Below, piece by piece: positions 9,054-19,264 of a stretch of 64,000 nt of DNA; within the stretch, counting starts at the first letter, position 1, and the number at the start of each line of letters is the position of its first letter. The translations under genes were made by a program, and so were the position numbers. Source of the DNA: G965202915 sp965205955 (GTDB lineage Bacteria > Pseudomonadota > Gammaproteobacteria > Eutrophobiales > Eutrophobiaceae). Under the pieces are notes generated by a model. That model was given only the letters and a program-made list of their open reading frames with translations, ran no database searches and had not been told where the DNA came from. The stretch covers positions 806,001 through 870,000 of the forward strand of contig OZ242192.1 of assembly GCA_965205955.1 (NCBI GenBank), written 5' to 3'.

Positions 9054-10073
9054 ATGCAGGTTCTGGGTATAGAAACCTCCTGTGACGAGACAGGGGTTGC
9101 AATATATGACGAGCAGCGGGGCATTATCGCCGATGCGCTGCATAGTCAGACAGATATTCATCGGCAATATTCGGGCGTAGTGCCGGAACTGGCCTCGCGC
9201 GATCATATCCGGGTTACCCTGCCGTTAATCCGCAGGGTAATGAACCAGGCGGGGAGCGGCGCCAATACTCTGGGAGGCATCGCCTATACTGCAGGCCCCG
9301 GATTGGCCGGCGCCCTGCTGGTAGGCGCGGCAATAGGCCGAAGTCTGGCATTTGCCCGGGATTTGCCGGCTGTGGCGGTGCATCACATGGAGGCCCATTT
9401 GCTGGCGCCGATGCTCGAGCACAATAAACCGGATTATCCTTTTCTGGCGCTGCTGGTTTCCGGCGGGCACACATTGCTTGTTGAGGCCAGCGCATATGGA
9501 AAATACCGGGTTTTAGGCGAGTCATTGGATGATGCCGCCGGTGAAGCCTTTGACAAAACCGCCAGATTACTTGGTTTGCCCTATCCGGGCGGGCCGGCAA
9601 TTTCAGAATTGGCGCAAAAGGGGGAGGCGGGACGCTTTCGATTTCCCAGACCCATGGTCGATCGTCCCGGATTTGATTTCAGCTTCAGCGGCCTGAAGAC
9701 TTTTGCGCTGAATACAGTTGAATCCGCGGATGATACCGAGCAGACGAAAGCGGATATTGCCCATGCCTTTGTTGCCGCCGTGGTGGACACGCTTACGATT
9801 AAAAGCAGGCGCGCCATAGAGCAGACCGGAATACAACGGCTGGTAGTGGCCGGGGGGGTCGGCGCCAACAGTCAGCTCAGATCATCGTTGCGTCAATTGG
9901 CAAAAGACACGCATTCGGACCTATATTTCCCGCGCCCGGAGTTTTGCACCGATAATGGCGCAATGATTGCCTATGCCGGCTATTTAAAATTAAAGGCGGG
10001 CAAAAAGGATGCATTGATGTTTACCGCCCGCCCTCGCTGGCCAATGAATGAAATCGTCTTGTCCGGATCGTGA
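9054..10073 (+). CDS. tsaD: tRNA N6-adenosine threonylcarbamoyltransferase
   Basis: Transfers threonylcarbamoyl to A37 of ANN-decoding tRNAs, with TsaB and TsaE. 339 residues. ASKHA-type start MQVLGIETSCDETG, metal ligands in HHMEAHLLAP (residues ~110-118), LLVSGGHT, and the C-terminal FCTDNGAMIAYAG. Convergent with plsY (7 bases between stops), so the two share a transcription end region. Confidence 0.97.
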   Translation: MQVLGIETSCDETGVAIYDEQRGIIADALHSQTDIHRQYSGVVPELASRDHIRVTLPLIRRVMNQAGSGANTLGGIAYTAGPGLAGALLVGAAIGRSLAFARDLPAVAVHHMEAHLLAPMLEHNKPDYPFLALLVSGGHTLLVEASAYGKYRVLGESLDDAAGEAFDKTARLLGLPYPGGPAISELAQKGEAGRFRFPRPMVDRPGFDFSFSGLKTFALNTVESADDTEQTKADIAHAFVAAVVDTLTIKSRRAIEQTGIQRLVVAGGVGANSQLRSSLRQLAKDTHSDLYFPRPEFCTDNGAMIAYAGYLKLKAGKKDALMFTARPRWPMNEIVLSGS

Positions 10074-10080
10074 GGGATCA

Positions 10081-10701
10081 TCACTCATCCTGCCCGATCT
10101 TATTCTCCTTGCCGTCGATCAGTTTTTTGATATTGCTGCGGTGGCGCCAGATTAAAATCGCGCCCATTATACCGTTTACATAGAGATAGACCGGCTCAGA
10201 CAAAATCAGACCGGTATATAAAGGAGTCATGATGGTCGCTATTAATGCGGCCAGCGACGAATATCGAAATATCAATGCGGTGGTGAGCCAGGTTGCCGTG
10301 AATGCCAGTCCCAGCATCCAATCGGTCGCGGCCAATACGCCGACAAGGGTGGCTACGCCTTTGCCGCCGCGAAATCGGAAAAAAACCGGAAACAGATGCC
10401 CGGTGAATGCGGCAAACCCGGCCAGGGCGACAATAATATCGTCCGCATTCACTGCCCGGGCAAGGAGTACCGGAATTATGCCCTTTACCATGTCGCCGAC
10501 CAGCGTTAACAAGGCGGCGCGTTTTCCATGCAGACGCAGAACATTGCTTGCTCCCGGATTGCCCGACCCGGTGGTACGCGGATCTCGCAGTCCCATAGCC
10601 TTGCATACCACGATTGCGCAGGAAATCGAGCCTGACAAATAGGCCAGAAGGATCATTGCAATGTCTATCAGCACGGGCGTAAAAGCATGGTAAAAAATCA
10701 A
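10081..10701 (-). CDS. plsY: Acyl-phosphate:glycerol-3-phosphate acyltransferase
   Basis: Inner-membrane enzyme that acylates glycerol-3-phosphate from acyl phosphate, the first step of phospholipid synthesis. 206 residues with five hydrophobic segments and the three PlsY motifs: LSGSIS, GSGNPGASNVLR, and FRGGKGVAT. The start may be the internal Met at 10656 (MILLAYLSGSIS), which matches family length equally well. Next to tsaD as in many gammaproteobacteria. Confidence 0.95.
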   Translation of the reverse strand: MIFYHAFTPVLIDIAMILLAYLSGSISCAIVVCKAMGLRDPRTTGSGNPGASNVLRLHGKRAALLTLVGDMVKGIIPVLLARAVNADDIIVALAGFAAFTGHLFPVFFRFRGGKGVATLVGVLAATDWMLGLAFTATWLTTALIFRYSSLAALIATIMTPLYTGLILSEPVYLYVNGIMGAILIWRHRSNIKKLIDGKENKIGQDE

Positions 10702-10836
10702 AAAAATTAAATAAGGGGATATCCGCCCCCGCCGAAAGCGGGCGGAGGCTATGAGGAGATGCCGGGCTTTTCGTCCATATACGGATTTCTATTGAGTGCG
10801 TCGGATTGGCCGGGTTTATATGGCACTGAGTGCCGC

Positions 10837-11481
10837 CTATTCTCCCGGATTCAACCGGCGTACCTGCAGTATGACACCAAACATAGGATGATCGAAATAA
10901 TGCAATTCATTTAACTTGATTTTGCGTGTTTCATGCAAGCGCACATACTCTATCTCGCGCTTGAATCGCCGATCATTGTCGTCGTCTGTCGTCGGCAAGC
11001 GCTGCGGATAATAGGCAAGATCAATATTGACGTGCAGCAATTGTGCGCTTCTGACCCTTACAAAGCCGTCAATAATCGCTTCCGGGACGCTCAATGCCGC
11101 TTCACCGCCGGATTCAGGGCCGTCATCCCTGAGCTTTACGACACGCACCGGCCGCGTTTCCCCGCCGGAAGGCTGCTGCCAGGAAATATGAATCAGTGGC
11201 CGGTAGGTCTTTGACAGTTTCAGCGCCTGATAAGCGCCGTGCATGCGGTATTTGTTTTTTGGCAATACCTGATAGGGAACCGGATTATCCGATTGCGACA
11301 CGTCGGTGATGAGTTCGATGCTGTTTCGCTGATTCGGCAATCCGGGATCTTTAATCCACAGTTCATCGCCGGCATCGGTAGATAACCTGTCAAAAACAAC
11401 GACTTCCACTTGATACCAGCTCGCATATGCGCAGGGCGCCGAAAGAAAAATCAGGAACAGGATTAGCCGCCTTATCAACAC
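10837..11481 (-). CDS. CsiV-type peptidoglycan-associated protein
   Basis: 214 residues with a clear signal peptide (RRLILFLIFLSAPCAYA) followed by SWYQVEVVVFDR, the start I associate with the CsiV family of periplasmic proteins linked to peptidoglycan in Vibrio and Pseudomonas. It begins one base after the mfd stop codon, the same mfd-csiV linkage seen in those genera, which is the main support. No catalytic motif is visible. Role in this organism is inferred from family and position only. Confidence 0.7.
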   Translation of the reverse strand: MLIRRLILFLIFLSAPCAYASWYQVEVVVFDRLSTDAGDELWIKDPGLPNQRNSIELITDVSQSDNPVPYQVLPKNKYRMHGAYQALKLSKTYRPLIHISWQQPSGGETRPVRVVKLRDDGPESGGEAALSVPEAIIDGFVRVRSAQLLHVNIDLAYYPQRLPTTDDDNDRRFKREIEYVRLHETRKIKLNELHYFDHPMFGVILQVRRLNPGE

Positions 11482-11482
11482 T

Positions 11483-14400
11483 TCATGCCACCGCTTCGAG
11501 CGTGATCTCGTTCAATAGACCGGAAAGGATGGTAAAGCGCGCGTCCGCATCGGGCAAATCCTGCAATATCCGTAATTTATCCGGCCCATCCAGTCTGTAG
11601 TTCTGCGGCTGCGACTGGATGAACCGGATAATCCTGTCCGCATCGATATTCGTTTCGGACGAAAATAGCACACGCCCGCCTTTTCCGTCTAAATCCACTT
11701 TCTTGATCCCCAATGGATTTGCCTTGAGTTTCAATTCCGTCAGTCGAAACAGATTTTTAACCGGCTCGGGCAATAAACCAAACCTGTCGATCATTTCCTC
11801 CTGCAACTCTCTCAGCTCCGGCTTATCCTTGGCGCTGGCAATGCGCTTATACATAATCAGACGGGTATGCACATCCGGCAAAAAGTCCTGCGGGATCAGA
11901 GCGGGGATATGTAAATCAATTTCTGCGCCATGGTCCAGCAGCCTGTCCAACTGTGGTTGGCGTCCGGCCTTTAATGCCTCTGCTGTTTTATTGAGCAGTT
12001 GCATGTACATGCCAAAGCCTATTTCCTGTATATGACCGCTTTGTTCCTTTCCAAGGATTTCACCCGTCCCGCGTATTTCCAGATCATGCGTTGCCAGGGT
12101 AAATCCGACTCCCAGCGCCTCCAGGGATTCTATCGCTTCCAGCCGTTTTATCGCGTCCGTAGTCATCATTTTTTTGGGCGGGACCACGAAGTAGGCGTAG
12201 GCTTGATGATGCGAGCGCCCGATTCTTCCGCGCAATTGATACAACTGTGCCAGACCGAATTTATCCGCATGATTAATGATGATGGTGTTCGCGGACGGCA
12301 CATCGATGCCGGTTTCAATGATCGTGGTGCAGACGAGCACATTAAATCTGCGGTGATAGAAATCGAGCATGATTGCCTCGAGCTGTTTTTCCGGCATTTG
12401 TCCATGGGCGATACGCACTCTTGCCTCCGGCAACAAGGCCTCGATCTGCTTTGCCATTTTTTCAATGGTCTTTATCTCATTATGCAAAAAGAACACCTGC
12501 CCGCCGCGTTTAATCTCCCTCAGCAGGGCTTCTTTAACCAGCACACTGTTCCATTCACGCATAAAGGTCTTTACCGCCAATCGACCTGAGGGAGGCGTTG
12601 TGATGATCGACAATTCACGCAAATCGGACAGCGCCATATTCAAGGTGCGGGGTATGGGTGTTGCAGTTAATGTCAGCACGTTAATATCCGCGCGCAGTGA
12701 CTTGAATCTTTCCTTCTGTCTGACCCCGAATCGATGCTCTTCATCGAGGATGACCAGGCCCAATTGCGCAAACCCGACATCGTTCTGTAATAATTTATGT
12801 GTGCCGATAACGATATCGACCTGGCCCTCCCGCAGTTTTTTAATGGTGCTATTCTGCTCTTTTTTCGTGCGGAAGCGCGACAACAATTCCACACACACCG
12901 GCCAATCCGCAAACCGGTCGGTAAAATTCTGGTGATGCTGATTAGCAAGCAATGTAGTCGGCGCCAATATGGCCACCTGTTTATTATTATTGACCGCCAC
13001 AAAGGCGGCTCTCAACGCAATTTCTGTCTTGCCAAAACCTGAATCGCCGCAGACCAGGCGGTCCATGGGTTTCTCCTGCTGCATATCTTGCAGCACCGCG
13101 ACGATCGCATCATACTGATCGGGCGTCTCTTCAAAAGGAAAGTTTTGTATAAAGGACTGATAGGCATCCTCATCGAGATAGAATTTTTGCCCCGGACGGA
13201 CTGCTCTTCTCGCATTTATTTCCAATAATTCCGCTGCAACATCATGAATTTTTTCCGCCGCCTTGCGCCGCACCTTTTGCCATTGTCCGCTGCCCAATTT
13301 ATGCAATGGCGCATGATCGGGATCGATTCCGGTAAAACGGCTGATTAAATTCAGCCGCGCTATAGGCACATACAGCTTGTCTTCTTCGGCGTATTCCAGC
13401 ATTATATATTCAGCCGGGATGTCGCCGGTTTCCAGTGTGACCAGCCCCAGATAGCGTCCTACGCCGTGCTCTTCATGTACAACCGGCGCGCCAACCGTCA
13501 GCTCGGTTAAGTTTTTAATGATCGCCTCGGCATCCTGTTTCCGCCGTTTGCGCAGCCGGCGTTGCATGACCCGTTCTCCGAATAACTGCGATTCCGTTAT
13601 CACAGCCAGATTCGGATCTTCAATGACCACCCCCTGCTCCAGCGGTGCGGCAACCATCGCAAATTGCAGATCGGCCGACAAAAACGCATCCCAGTTATCC
13701 ACTCGTGCCGGATATAATTGATGCCGGGCAAACAGTTCGAGCAGACTTTCGCGGCGGCCAACGCCTTCGGCAACAATCAGGATCCGTCCGCCGAAGTTGC
13801 CGATGAAATTTTTCAATATCGACAAGGGCTCGGAAGTGCGCACATCTATCGGCAATGGCGGCGGAAACGAACTCGAGTACGCCAGAGAGTTCTCCTCGCT
13901 GTCACCCAGCGAAACAAGATCGAGCCGATGAAAACCATGTAACCGCTCGCATAAATTCTCCGTACCCAAAAACAAATCATCCGGCGGCAACAGCGGCCGC
14001 TCCGGATCATGCCGCCCCTGCTCATAGCGGGACTCGACTTCCAGCCGGAAACGATCGGCGGCGGCTATTGTTTCCTCATCTACTACTACCACCGTGGATG
14101 CCGGCATGTAATCGAACAATGAGCCGGTCTCCTGATAGAACAACGGCAGATAGTATTCAATGCCCGCCGGCGCCAGCGACTGACTGACATCGCGATAGAC
14201 GGGGCATTGATTAGGATTGCCTTTGAACCGCCTGCGCCATTCTGCGCGAAATCGGGAAATTCCCTCGTCCATCAACGCGATCTCGCGCGCCGGCAGTATA
14301 AGGATTGACTGTGTTTTTTCCAGAGAGCGCTGACTTTCAGGATCGAAGGTCCTGATCGTATCAATCTCATTATCGAACAAATCAAGACGGTAAGGGGTTT

Positions 14401-14950
14401 TTGCCCCCATTGGAAAAATATCAATCAACGAACCCCGGACAGCCAGATCACCGTGTTCCATTACCTGGCTCACAACGCAATAGCCCCGCAGCGTCATATT
14501 TCTTTTGAAATGTTCCATTTGAACGGTATCGCCGACCTTGAGAGACAGGCTGTTCTGCAGCAGATAGGAACGAGGCAGCAGGCGGTGCAACGCGGTTGAT
14601 ATGGGCACGACCAGAATGCCGGCCTCACCAGTGGACAATTTAAACAAGGTTCGCAAACGCTCGGAAATAATATCCCGGTAAGGAGAAAACATATCATAGG
14701 GAAGTGTCTCCCAGTCGGGAAAAGAACGTATAGGCAGCGTGTCGCGCTGCCGGTAAAAATTCAATCCCTCTATCATTTGAACCGCAGCCAGCGAGTCTTT
14801 AGTCAGTATCAGAAATGGCCGTTGCAACTGTTGTGCCGCCATGCCGATAGCCAGCGCCTTGCTGCTGCCATAAAGTTTGCTCCAGCAGGATCTTTGCCCG
14901 GTTTCTGCCAGTTTCGGCCGTAAAGGACTGAGTTTTTCTTCATTGGACAT
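11483..14950 (-). CDS. mfd: Transcription-repair coupling factor
   Basis: Translocase that removes stalled RNA polymerase and recruits UvrA to damage. About 1155 residues from the ATG at 14950, picked because AGAGGG stands upstream; an ATG 39 bases earlier lacks a ribosome site. Order: UvrB-like N-terminal domain, CarD-like polymerase interaction domain (VVHEEHGVGRYLGLVTLE), RecG-like motor with Walker A GDSGFGKTE and DEEHRFGVRQKE, then QLRGRIGRSHHQAYAY and the C-terminal UvrA-binding domain. Walker A has Ser where most Mfd have Val. Followed directly by the CsiV-type gene. Confidence 0.97.
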   Translation of the reverse strand: MSNEEKLSPLRPKLAETGQRSCWSKLYGSSKALAIGMAAQQLQRPFLILTKDSLAAVQMIEGLNFYRQRDTLPIRSFPDWETLPYDMFSPYRDIISERLRTLFKLSTGEAGILVVPISTALHRLLPRSYLLQNSLSLKVGDTVQMEHFKRNMTLRGYCVVSQVMEHGDLAVRGSLIDIFPMGAKTPYRLDLFDNEIDTIRTFDPESQRSLEKTQSILILPAREIALMDEGISRFRAEWRRRFKGNPNQCPVYRDVSQSLAPAGIEYYLPLFYQETGSLFDYMPASTVVVVDEETIAAADRFRLEVESRYEQGRHDPERPLLPPDDLFLGTENLCERLHGFHRLDLVSLGDSEENSLAYSSSFPPPLPIDVRTSEPLSILKNFIGNFGGRILIVAEGVGRRESLLELFARHQLYPARVDNWDAFLSADLQFAMVAAPLEQGVVIEDPNLAVITESQLFGERVMQRRLRKRRKQDAEAIIKNLTELTVGAPVVHEEHGVGRYLGLVTLETGDIPAEYIMLEYAEEDKLYVPIARLNLISRFTGIDPDHAPLHKLGSGQWQKVRRKAAEKIHDVAAELLEINARRAVRPGQKFYLDEDAYQSFIQNFPFEETPDQYDAIVAVLQDMQQEKPMDRLVCGDSGFGKTEIALRAAFVAVNNNKQVAILAPTTLLANQHHQNFTDRFADWPVCVELLSRFRTKKEQNSTIKKLREGQVDIVIGTHKLLQNDVGFAQLGLVILDEEHRFGVRQKERFKSLRADINVLTLTATPIPRTLNMALSDLRELSIITTPPSGRLAVKTFMREWNSVLVKEALLREIKRGGQVFFLHNEIKTIEKMAKQIEALLPEARVRIAHGQMPEKQLEAIMLDFYHRRFNVLVCTTIIETGIDVPSANTIIINHADKFGLAQLYQLRGRIGRSHHQAYAYFVVPPKKMMTTDAIKRLEAIESLEALGVGFTLATHDLEIRGTGEILGKEQSGHIQEIGFGMYMQLLNKTAEALKAGRQPQLDRLLDHGAEIDLHIPALIPQDFLPDVHTRLIMYKRIASAKDKPELRELQEEMIDRFGLLPEPVKNLFRLTELKLKANPLGIKKVDLDGKGGRVLFSSETNIDADRIIRFIQSQPQNYRLDGPDKLRILQDLPDADARFTILSGLLNEITLEAVA

Positions 14951-15054
14951 ATAGCATGAATCCCTCTTAACTCGTGGCCGGTTCACCATCGCATACTAAT
15001 CAGTCGAATGCAGCGCCCTTGACCGCCGCATATATCCGGCTTGCCCAATGGTCT

Positions 15055-15819
15055 TTATACCTCACTGGCCTGAGGCTCCTTGCGCCCGCTCACGGATAAT
15101 TGGCCGCCGGAGCTTTGCTTTTTCACCGACAATAATGCCGCCATCGGATCGTCCGCACCGGTAATCGCCCTGCCCATTACCAGGTAATGGCTGCCTGCAT
15201 CGATTGCCTCCCTTGGCGTGGTGATCCGTTTCTGATCACCGGCCTCGCAATCCGGCGGTCTGATCCCCGGCGTCACCAGCAAAAAATCTTTACCCCTTTC
15301 ATTGCGCAGCCGCCGCACTTCCCTGGCCGAACAGACAACCCCGTCAAGGCCACACTCATCGGTCAGCGCCGCCAGCCGGCTGACCTGTTCATCGGTGGCG
15401 GCGCTGACACCTATATCTTTCAAATCGCTTTCCTGCAAACTGGTAAGCACCGTTACCCCGAGCAGCAACGGGTTGCCGGGCTGTTTCTCTATCACCTCTC
15501 TGGCGGCCATCATCATCCGTCTTCCGCCCGAAGAATGCAGGCTGATCATCCACACTCCCAACTCCATGGCTACAGAACATGCCATGGAAACGGTATTGGG
15601 TATATCATGAAATTTCAAATCCAGAAAGATATCATAGCCGCGTTTTTTCAGTGCGCCGATCAAATCAGGGCCGGCCGCGGTAAAAAGCGCCTTGCCCACC
15701 TTTAGTTTACAGTGCGCCGGATCGAGCTTATCCGCCATCAGCAACGCATCGCTGGCGCCGGAAAAATCCAGTGCGACGATAATTCTGGCATCACTCACCT
15801 TCATATCCCCCACCTTCAT
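15055..15819 (-). CDS. pyrF: Orotidine 5'-phosphate decarboxylase
   Basis: Last step of UMP synthesis. 254 residues: IIVALDFSGASDAL, catalytic DLKFHDIPNT (Lys-Asp pair), and the phosphate-binding VTPGIRP and GRAIT. The first ATG overlaps the lapB stop as ATGA; a second ATG five codons later has GGTGGGGGAT before it and is part of a 15-base tandem duplication, so either could be used. End of the rpsA-ihfB-lapB-pyrF run. Confidence 0.97.
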   Translation of the reverse strand: MKVGDMKVSDARIIVALDFSGASDALLMADKLDPAHCKLKVGKALFTAAGPDLIGALKKRGYDIFLDLKFHDIPNTVSMACSVAMELGVWMISLHSSGGRRMMMAAREVIEKQPGNPLLLGVTVLTSLQESDLKDIGVSAATDEQVSRLAALTDECGLDGVVCSAREVRRLRNERGKDFLLVTPGIRPPDCEAGDQKRITTPREAIDAGSHYLVMGRAITGADDPMAALLSVKKQSSGGQLSVSGRKEPQASEV

Positions 15820-17018
15820 ATCCCATGAATGGGTTTCATCGAATTCCAGTTTCTGCAGCTAAGGCATTGCCAGTGCAATAACTTCGCATCGAATCCGCAG
15901 TGCTCGCACTTGTAGGCAATTTTGTCTTCGAGCAGCGTTCCGACTAAATCTTTAATCACCATCAGGCCAGCGCGCACCTCGCCTGTCGATCTGGAGGCAA
16001 CATATTGAATCATTCTGTCTATACCCGCCAAGGCCGGTTGTTTCCTCAATTTGCCGGACAGGAACCGTATCGCCTCCTCATCCCCCTTTCTTTCAGAAAT
16101 CAGCTCCGTCAAGGTCATCAATGCCGTAATACTATTATTATGCTCAATGACCGCCTCCAGATATTCCATATATTCATCCATTTTGTCGATCTGTTGGTAG
16201 CATTGCAGTAAAGGCGCGATAATTTCAGAAACATATTCCGCATCCTGCTTCTCTACTCGCTTGTAGAATTTAATCGCCTGTTTCAGATTATTTGTTTTCA
16301 CTGCAATTTCAGCTTCAATGATACTGGCGCGCACGGAATTTTTATCAGAACCGATCGCCTTGCGCAGCAGCTTTCTGGCGCCATTATTATTGCCCTGCTT
16401 GCGCTCGAGGTCTGCCAACTCACAATAAAACTGTGCGATTATCTTGTTCAGCTTGTCGCCGGTCATATGCGCGAGCTTCTCCGCAATCTTGATGGCCTTG
16501 TTCCAGTCCTTTCCCTGCTGATAGATATCGAGCAATTTCTGATTGGCTTGTAGCGCGTAATCGCCCGCATCCGCCAATTCCCTGAACAGATTTTCCGCCC
16601 GGTCGAGCAGGCCCGACAGCATATAATCTGTCCCCAATTCCAGCAGCACCAGTGAATGCTGTTCCGGATTCAGCGTTGGACGCGCGAGCAGATTCTGGTG
16701 AAAGCGTATCGCCCGGTCAATTTCACCGCGTCTGCGGAAAAGATTGCCGAGTGCCAGATGAGTTTCGATTGTATCACTGTCGACATCCAGCATTTCGATA
16801 AAGACTTCAATCGCCTTGTCGGGCTGTTCATTCAGCACAAAGTTCAATCCCTTAAAATAAGTGGGATGGACAGCTTGCGGACTTTTATTATTGCGGTAAT
16901 TCTGTCTGGCAACCCACCAGCCTGATAAAGCGGCTATCGGCAGTAATGCACAGATCAATATCAGCCATTCTGTACTCACAATACAATTATCTTTGGAAGC
17001 AGCATTGCCGCTAGACAC
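15816..17018 (-). CDS. lapB: Lipopolysaccharide assembly protein B
   Basis: LapB (YciM) is an inner-membrane protein that steers FtsH to degrade LpxC and so balances LPS synthesis. One N-terminal membrane segment (WLILICALLPIAALSGWWVA), about six TPR-like helical pairs, and the C-terminal rubredoxin-like metal site CEHCGFDAKLLHWQCLSC with four Cys. The annotated ATG gives 400 residues; a GTG at residue 15, just before the membrane helix, would give the usual family N terminus. The partner gene lapA, normally just upstream, is absent. Confidence 0.93.
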   Translation of the reverse strand: MSSGNAASKDNCIVSTEWLILICALLPIAALSGWWVARQNYRNNKSPQAVHPTYFKGLNFVLNEQPDKAIEVFIEMLDVDSDTIETHLALGNLFRRRGEIDRAIRFHQNLLARPTLNPEQHSLVLLELGTDYMLSGLLDRAENLFRELADAGDYALQANQKLLDIYQQGKDWNKAIKIAEKLAHMTGDKLNKIIAQFYCELADLERKQGNNNGARKLLRKAIGSDKNSVRASIIEAEIAVKTNNLKQAIKFYKRVEKQDAEYVSEIIAPLLQCYQQIDKMDEYMEYLEAVIEHNNSITALMTLTELISERKGDEEAIRFLSGKLRKQPALAGIDRMIQYVASRSTGEVRAGLMVIKDLVGTLLEDKIAYKCEHCGFDAKLLHWQCLSCRNWNSMKPIHGI

Positions 17019-17155
17019 TGATTTCCCGAACTACTGTAATGATTTGTGACATATAATCTCCCGAAGCCATTATGCCACAATTGCCTGGGAACCGATGCGT
17101 ACGCTTGAGAGTCTCGACAGATTGAATTGGGCTTATGATGGAAAGTAATTGGCCG

Positions 17156-17452
17156 CTATTTGCCGTTATTGCGAGGATAATTGACCCGCTCACGCAATTT
17201 CTTGCCGGGTTTAAAATGCGGCACATGTTTGGCGGGCAGGAAAACAAGCTCCCCCGACTTTGGATTTCTGGCCGCCCGCGACTTGCGGAAGTGCGGAGAA
17301 AAACTCCCGAATCCGCGTATCTCGATACGCTCGCCGTTGGAGAGTGTGGAGGCCATATGTTCGAGTATGATTTTGACTGCAAGCTCAATATCCTTATAAG
17401 CTAATTGCGATTGGCTCAGTGCGAGCATCTCTATGAGTTTGGACTTGGTCAT
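17156..17452 (-). CDS. ihfB: Integration host factor subunit beta
   Basis: DNA-bending nucleoid protein, partner of IhfA. From the ATG at 17452 the protein has 98 residues beginning MTKSKLIEMLA, as in other IHF-beta; a longer in-frame extension has no family support. The beta-arm GFGSFSPHFRKSRAARNPKS with the intercalating proline region, and the tail VPHFKPGKKLRERV, are diagnostic. Between rpsA and lapB, the conserved gammaproteobacterial position. Confidence 0.95.
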   Translation of the reverse strand: MTKSKLIEMLALSQSQLAYKDIELAVKIILEHMASTLSNGERIEIRGFGSFSPHFRKSRAARNPKSGELVFLPAKHVPHFKPGKKLRERVNYPRNNGK

Positions 17453-17604
17453 CATCGTCTCTGTATTGATAGCATGGCTTTCTTTACCGGTATTCGTGCC
17501 GTGATATCCTATAAGGGCTTTCAATAATCCTGAAGTAAAATTCCTTGAATCTAAACCGTCTCTAGCCGTCTTCCCGTTTTCCTGAAAGAGTACTCAGCAG
17601 AAGA

Positions 17605-19191
17605 CTATTCTTTAGCGGCATCGTCGGTTTGCAACGATACATTGATGGTTCTTTTTTTTCTGTCGATCGCGGTAATCCTTACCTCGATTTCGTCGCCTTC
17701 CCCGATCTGGGGGGAGTCATCCTCACCCTGTTCCTCCGCAGAAAACTTCCCGTTCCGGCATTGTCCCTCGACTTCTTCCGCCAGTTGCACCGTCAACAAT
17801 GTTGAATCCATCGTTTTAACCACTCCCTTCACAATAGCGCCCTTTGGATTTTCACCAATATAATTAGAAAAAGGATCTTCCTTTAATTGTTTTATACCAA
17901 GAGAAATACGTTCATTGTCCGCGTCAATCGCCAAAACAAGCGTTTCCAGTTGTTCCCCCTTCTTGTAATTGCGGATCGCCTTATCGGCATTCTCGGACCA
18001 GGAAATATCTGACAGATGACTCAGACCGTCCATGCCGCCTTCGAGGCTGACAAAGATGCCGAAATCGGTAATTGCGCTGATGGTTCCGACCACCCGATCC
18101 CCCTTTTTATGATCTGCGGCAAACTGTTTCCACGGATTTTCCCGGCATTGTTTCATCCCCAGAGAAATTCGCCGCCGCTCCTCATTGATATCGAGAACCA
18201 CAACATCCACGCTGTCACCGACATTTACCAATTTAGACGGATGCAGGTTCTTGTTGGTCCAATCCATTTCAGAAACGTGCACCAGGCCTTCGACGCCTTC
18301 TTCCAATTCCACAAAACAGCCATAATCGGCAAGATTGGTGATTGTGCCGCACAGCCGGGAATCTTTCGGGTAGCGGCCGGTCAGATCAACCCATGGATCT
18401 TTACCAAGTTGCTTCAGGCCCAATGAAACACGACTACGCTCGCGGTCGAATTGCAACACCCTCACCTCGATTTCATCGCCGATACTGACAATCTCGCCCG
18501 GATTCTTGATACGCTTCCAGGACATATCAGTGATGTGTAGCAGCCCGTCGATGCCGCCCAGATCCAGAAAGGCCCCATAGTCCGTCATATTTTTGACTAT
18601 ACCCTTTATATTCGCCCCTTCCTTGAGGCTGTCCAGCAGTTTATCCCGCTCCACCGTATTTTCGCTTTCGATAACCGCGCGTCTCGATACCACCACATTA
18701 TTTCTGTGGCGGTCCATTTTGATAATCTTGAATTTCAGCGTTTTGCCTTCCAGGTAGGATATATCCCTGACCGCGCGGATATCCACCAATGAACCCGGCA
18801 AAAATGTGCGCACACTTTTCATCTCCACCGCAAAACCGCCTTTAATTCTTTCGCTAATAACGCCTTCCACCGTTTCTTTAGCCTCATAGGCTTTTTCCAG
18901 TTCATCCCAGGCGATGATACTCTTTGCCTTTTCACGGGATAACAGGGTTTCGCCGAAACCATCTTCTATAGAGTCCAGGGCAACCTCGACTTCATCGCCG
19001 ACGCTTACCTCCAATTCGCCCTTTTCATTGTAAAACTGGTTACTTGGAATAAACGCCTCGGATTTCAGACCGGCATTGACAATAATCGTATCGGCGCCGA
19101 CGTCAATGACTTCGCCGCTGACTATCGTCCCCGGACGCATTTTAGATTCTATATGACTCTGTTCGAATAATTCGGCAAAACTCTCACTCAT
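17605..19191 (-). CDS. rpsA: 30S ribosomal protein S1
   Basis: Binds mRNA leaders on the 30S subunit. 528 residues, about 30 shorter than Escherichia coli S1. Six S1/OB domains can be followed: IVSGEVIDVG (near 24), VEGVISERIKGGF, IKGIVKNMTDYGAFLDLGG, LCGTITNLADYGCFVELEEG, VVGTISAITDFGIFVSLEGG and a more divergent sixth starting VKGVVKTMDST. The shorter length comes from the C-terminal end of domain six. Between cmk and ihfB. Confidence 0.97.
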   Translation of the reverse strand: MSESFAELFEQSHIESKMRPGTIVSGEVIDVGADTIIVNAGLKSEAFIPSNQFYNEKGELEVSVGDEVEVALDSIEDGFGETLLSREKAKSIIAWDELEKAYEAKETVEGVISERIKGGFAVEMKSVRTFLPGSLVDIRAVRDISYLEGKTLKFKIIKMDRHRNNVVVSRRAVIESENTVERDKLLDSLKEGANIKGIVKNMTDYGAFLDLGGIDGLLHITDMSWKRIKNPGEIVSIGDEIEVRVLQFDRERSRVSLGLKQLGKDPWVDLTGRYPKDSRLCGTITNLADYGCFVELEEGVEGLVHVSEMDWTNKNLHPSKLVNVGDSVDVVVLDINEERRRISLGMKQCRENPWKQFAADHKKGDRVVGTISAITDFGIFVSLEGGMDGLSHLSDISWSENADKAIRNYKKGEQLETLVLAIDADNERISLGIKQLKEDPFSNYIGENPKGAIVKGVVKTMDSTLLTVQLAEEVEGQCRNGKFSAEEQGEDDSPQIGEGDEIEVRITAIDRKKRTINVSLQTDDAAKE

Positions 19192-19264
19192 TTAAATTTC
19201 CCTGTTATCATTAATAGTAAAGTTCGGTAAAACCGCTGTCTTTTTTGTTCAAAGACAAGTCGAA

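Noticed and set aside
10702..10836. Terminator hairpin at CCGCCCCCGCCGAAAGCGGG
   Set aside because: The stem is imperfect (two extra C) and no T run follows in either direction.
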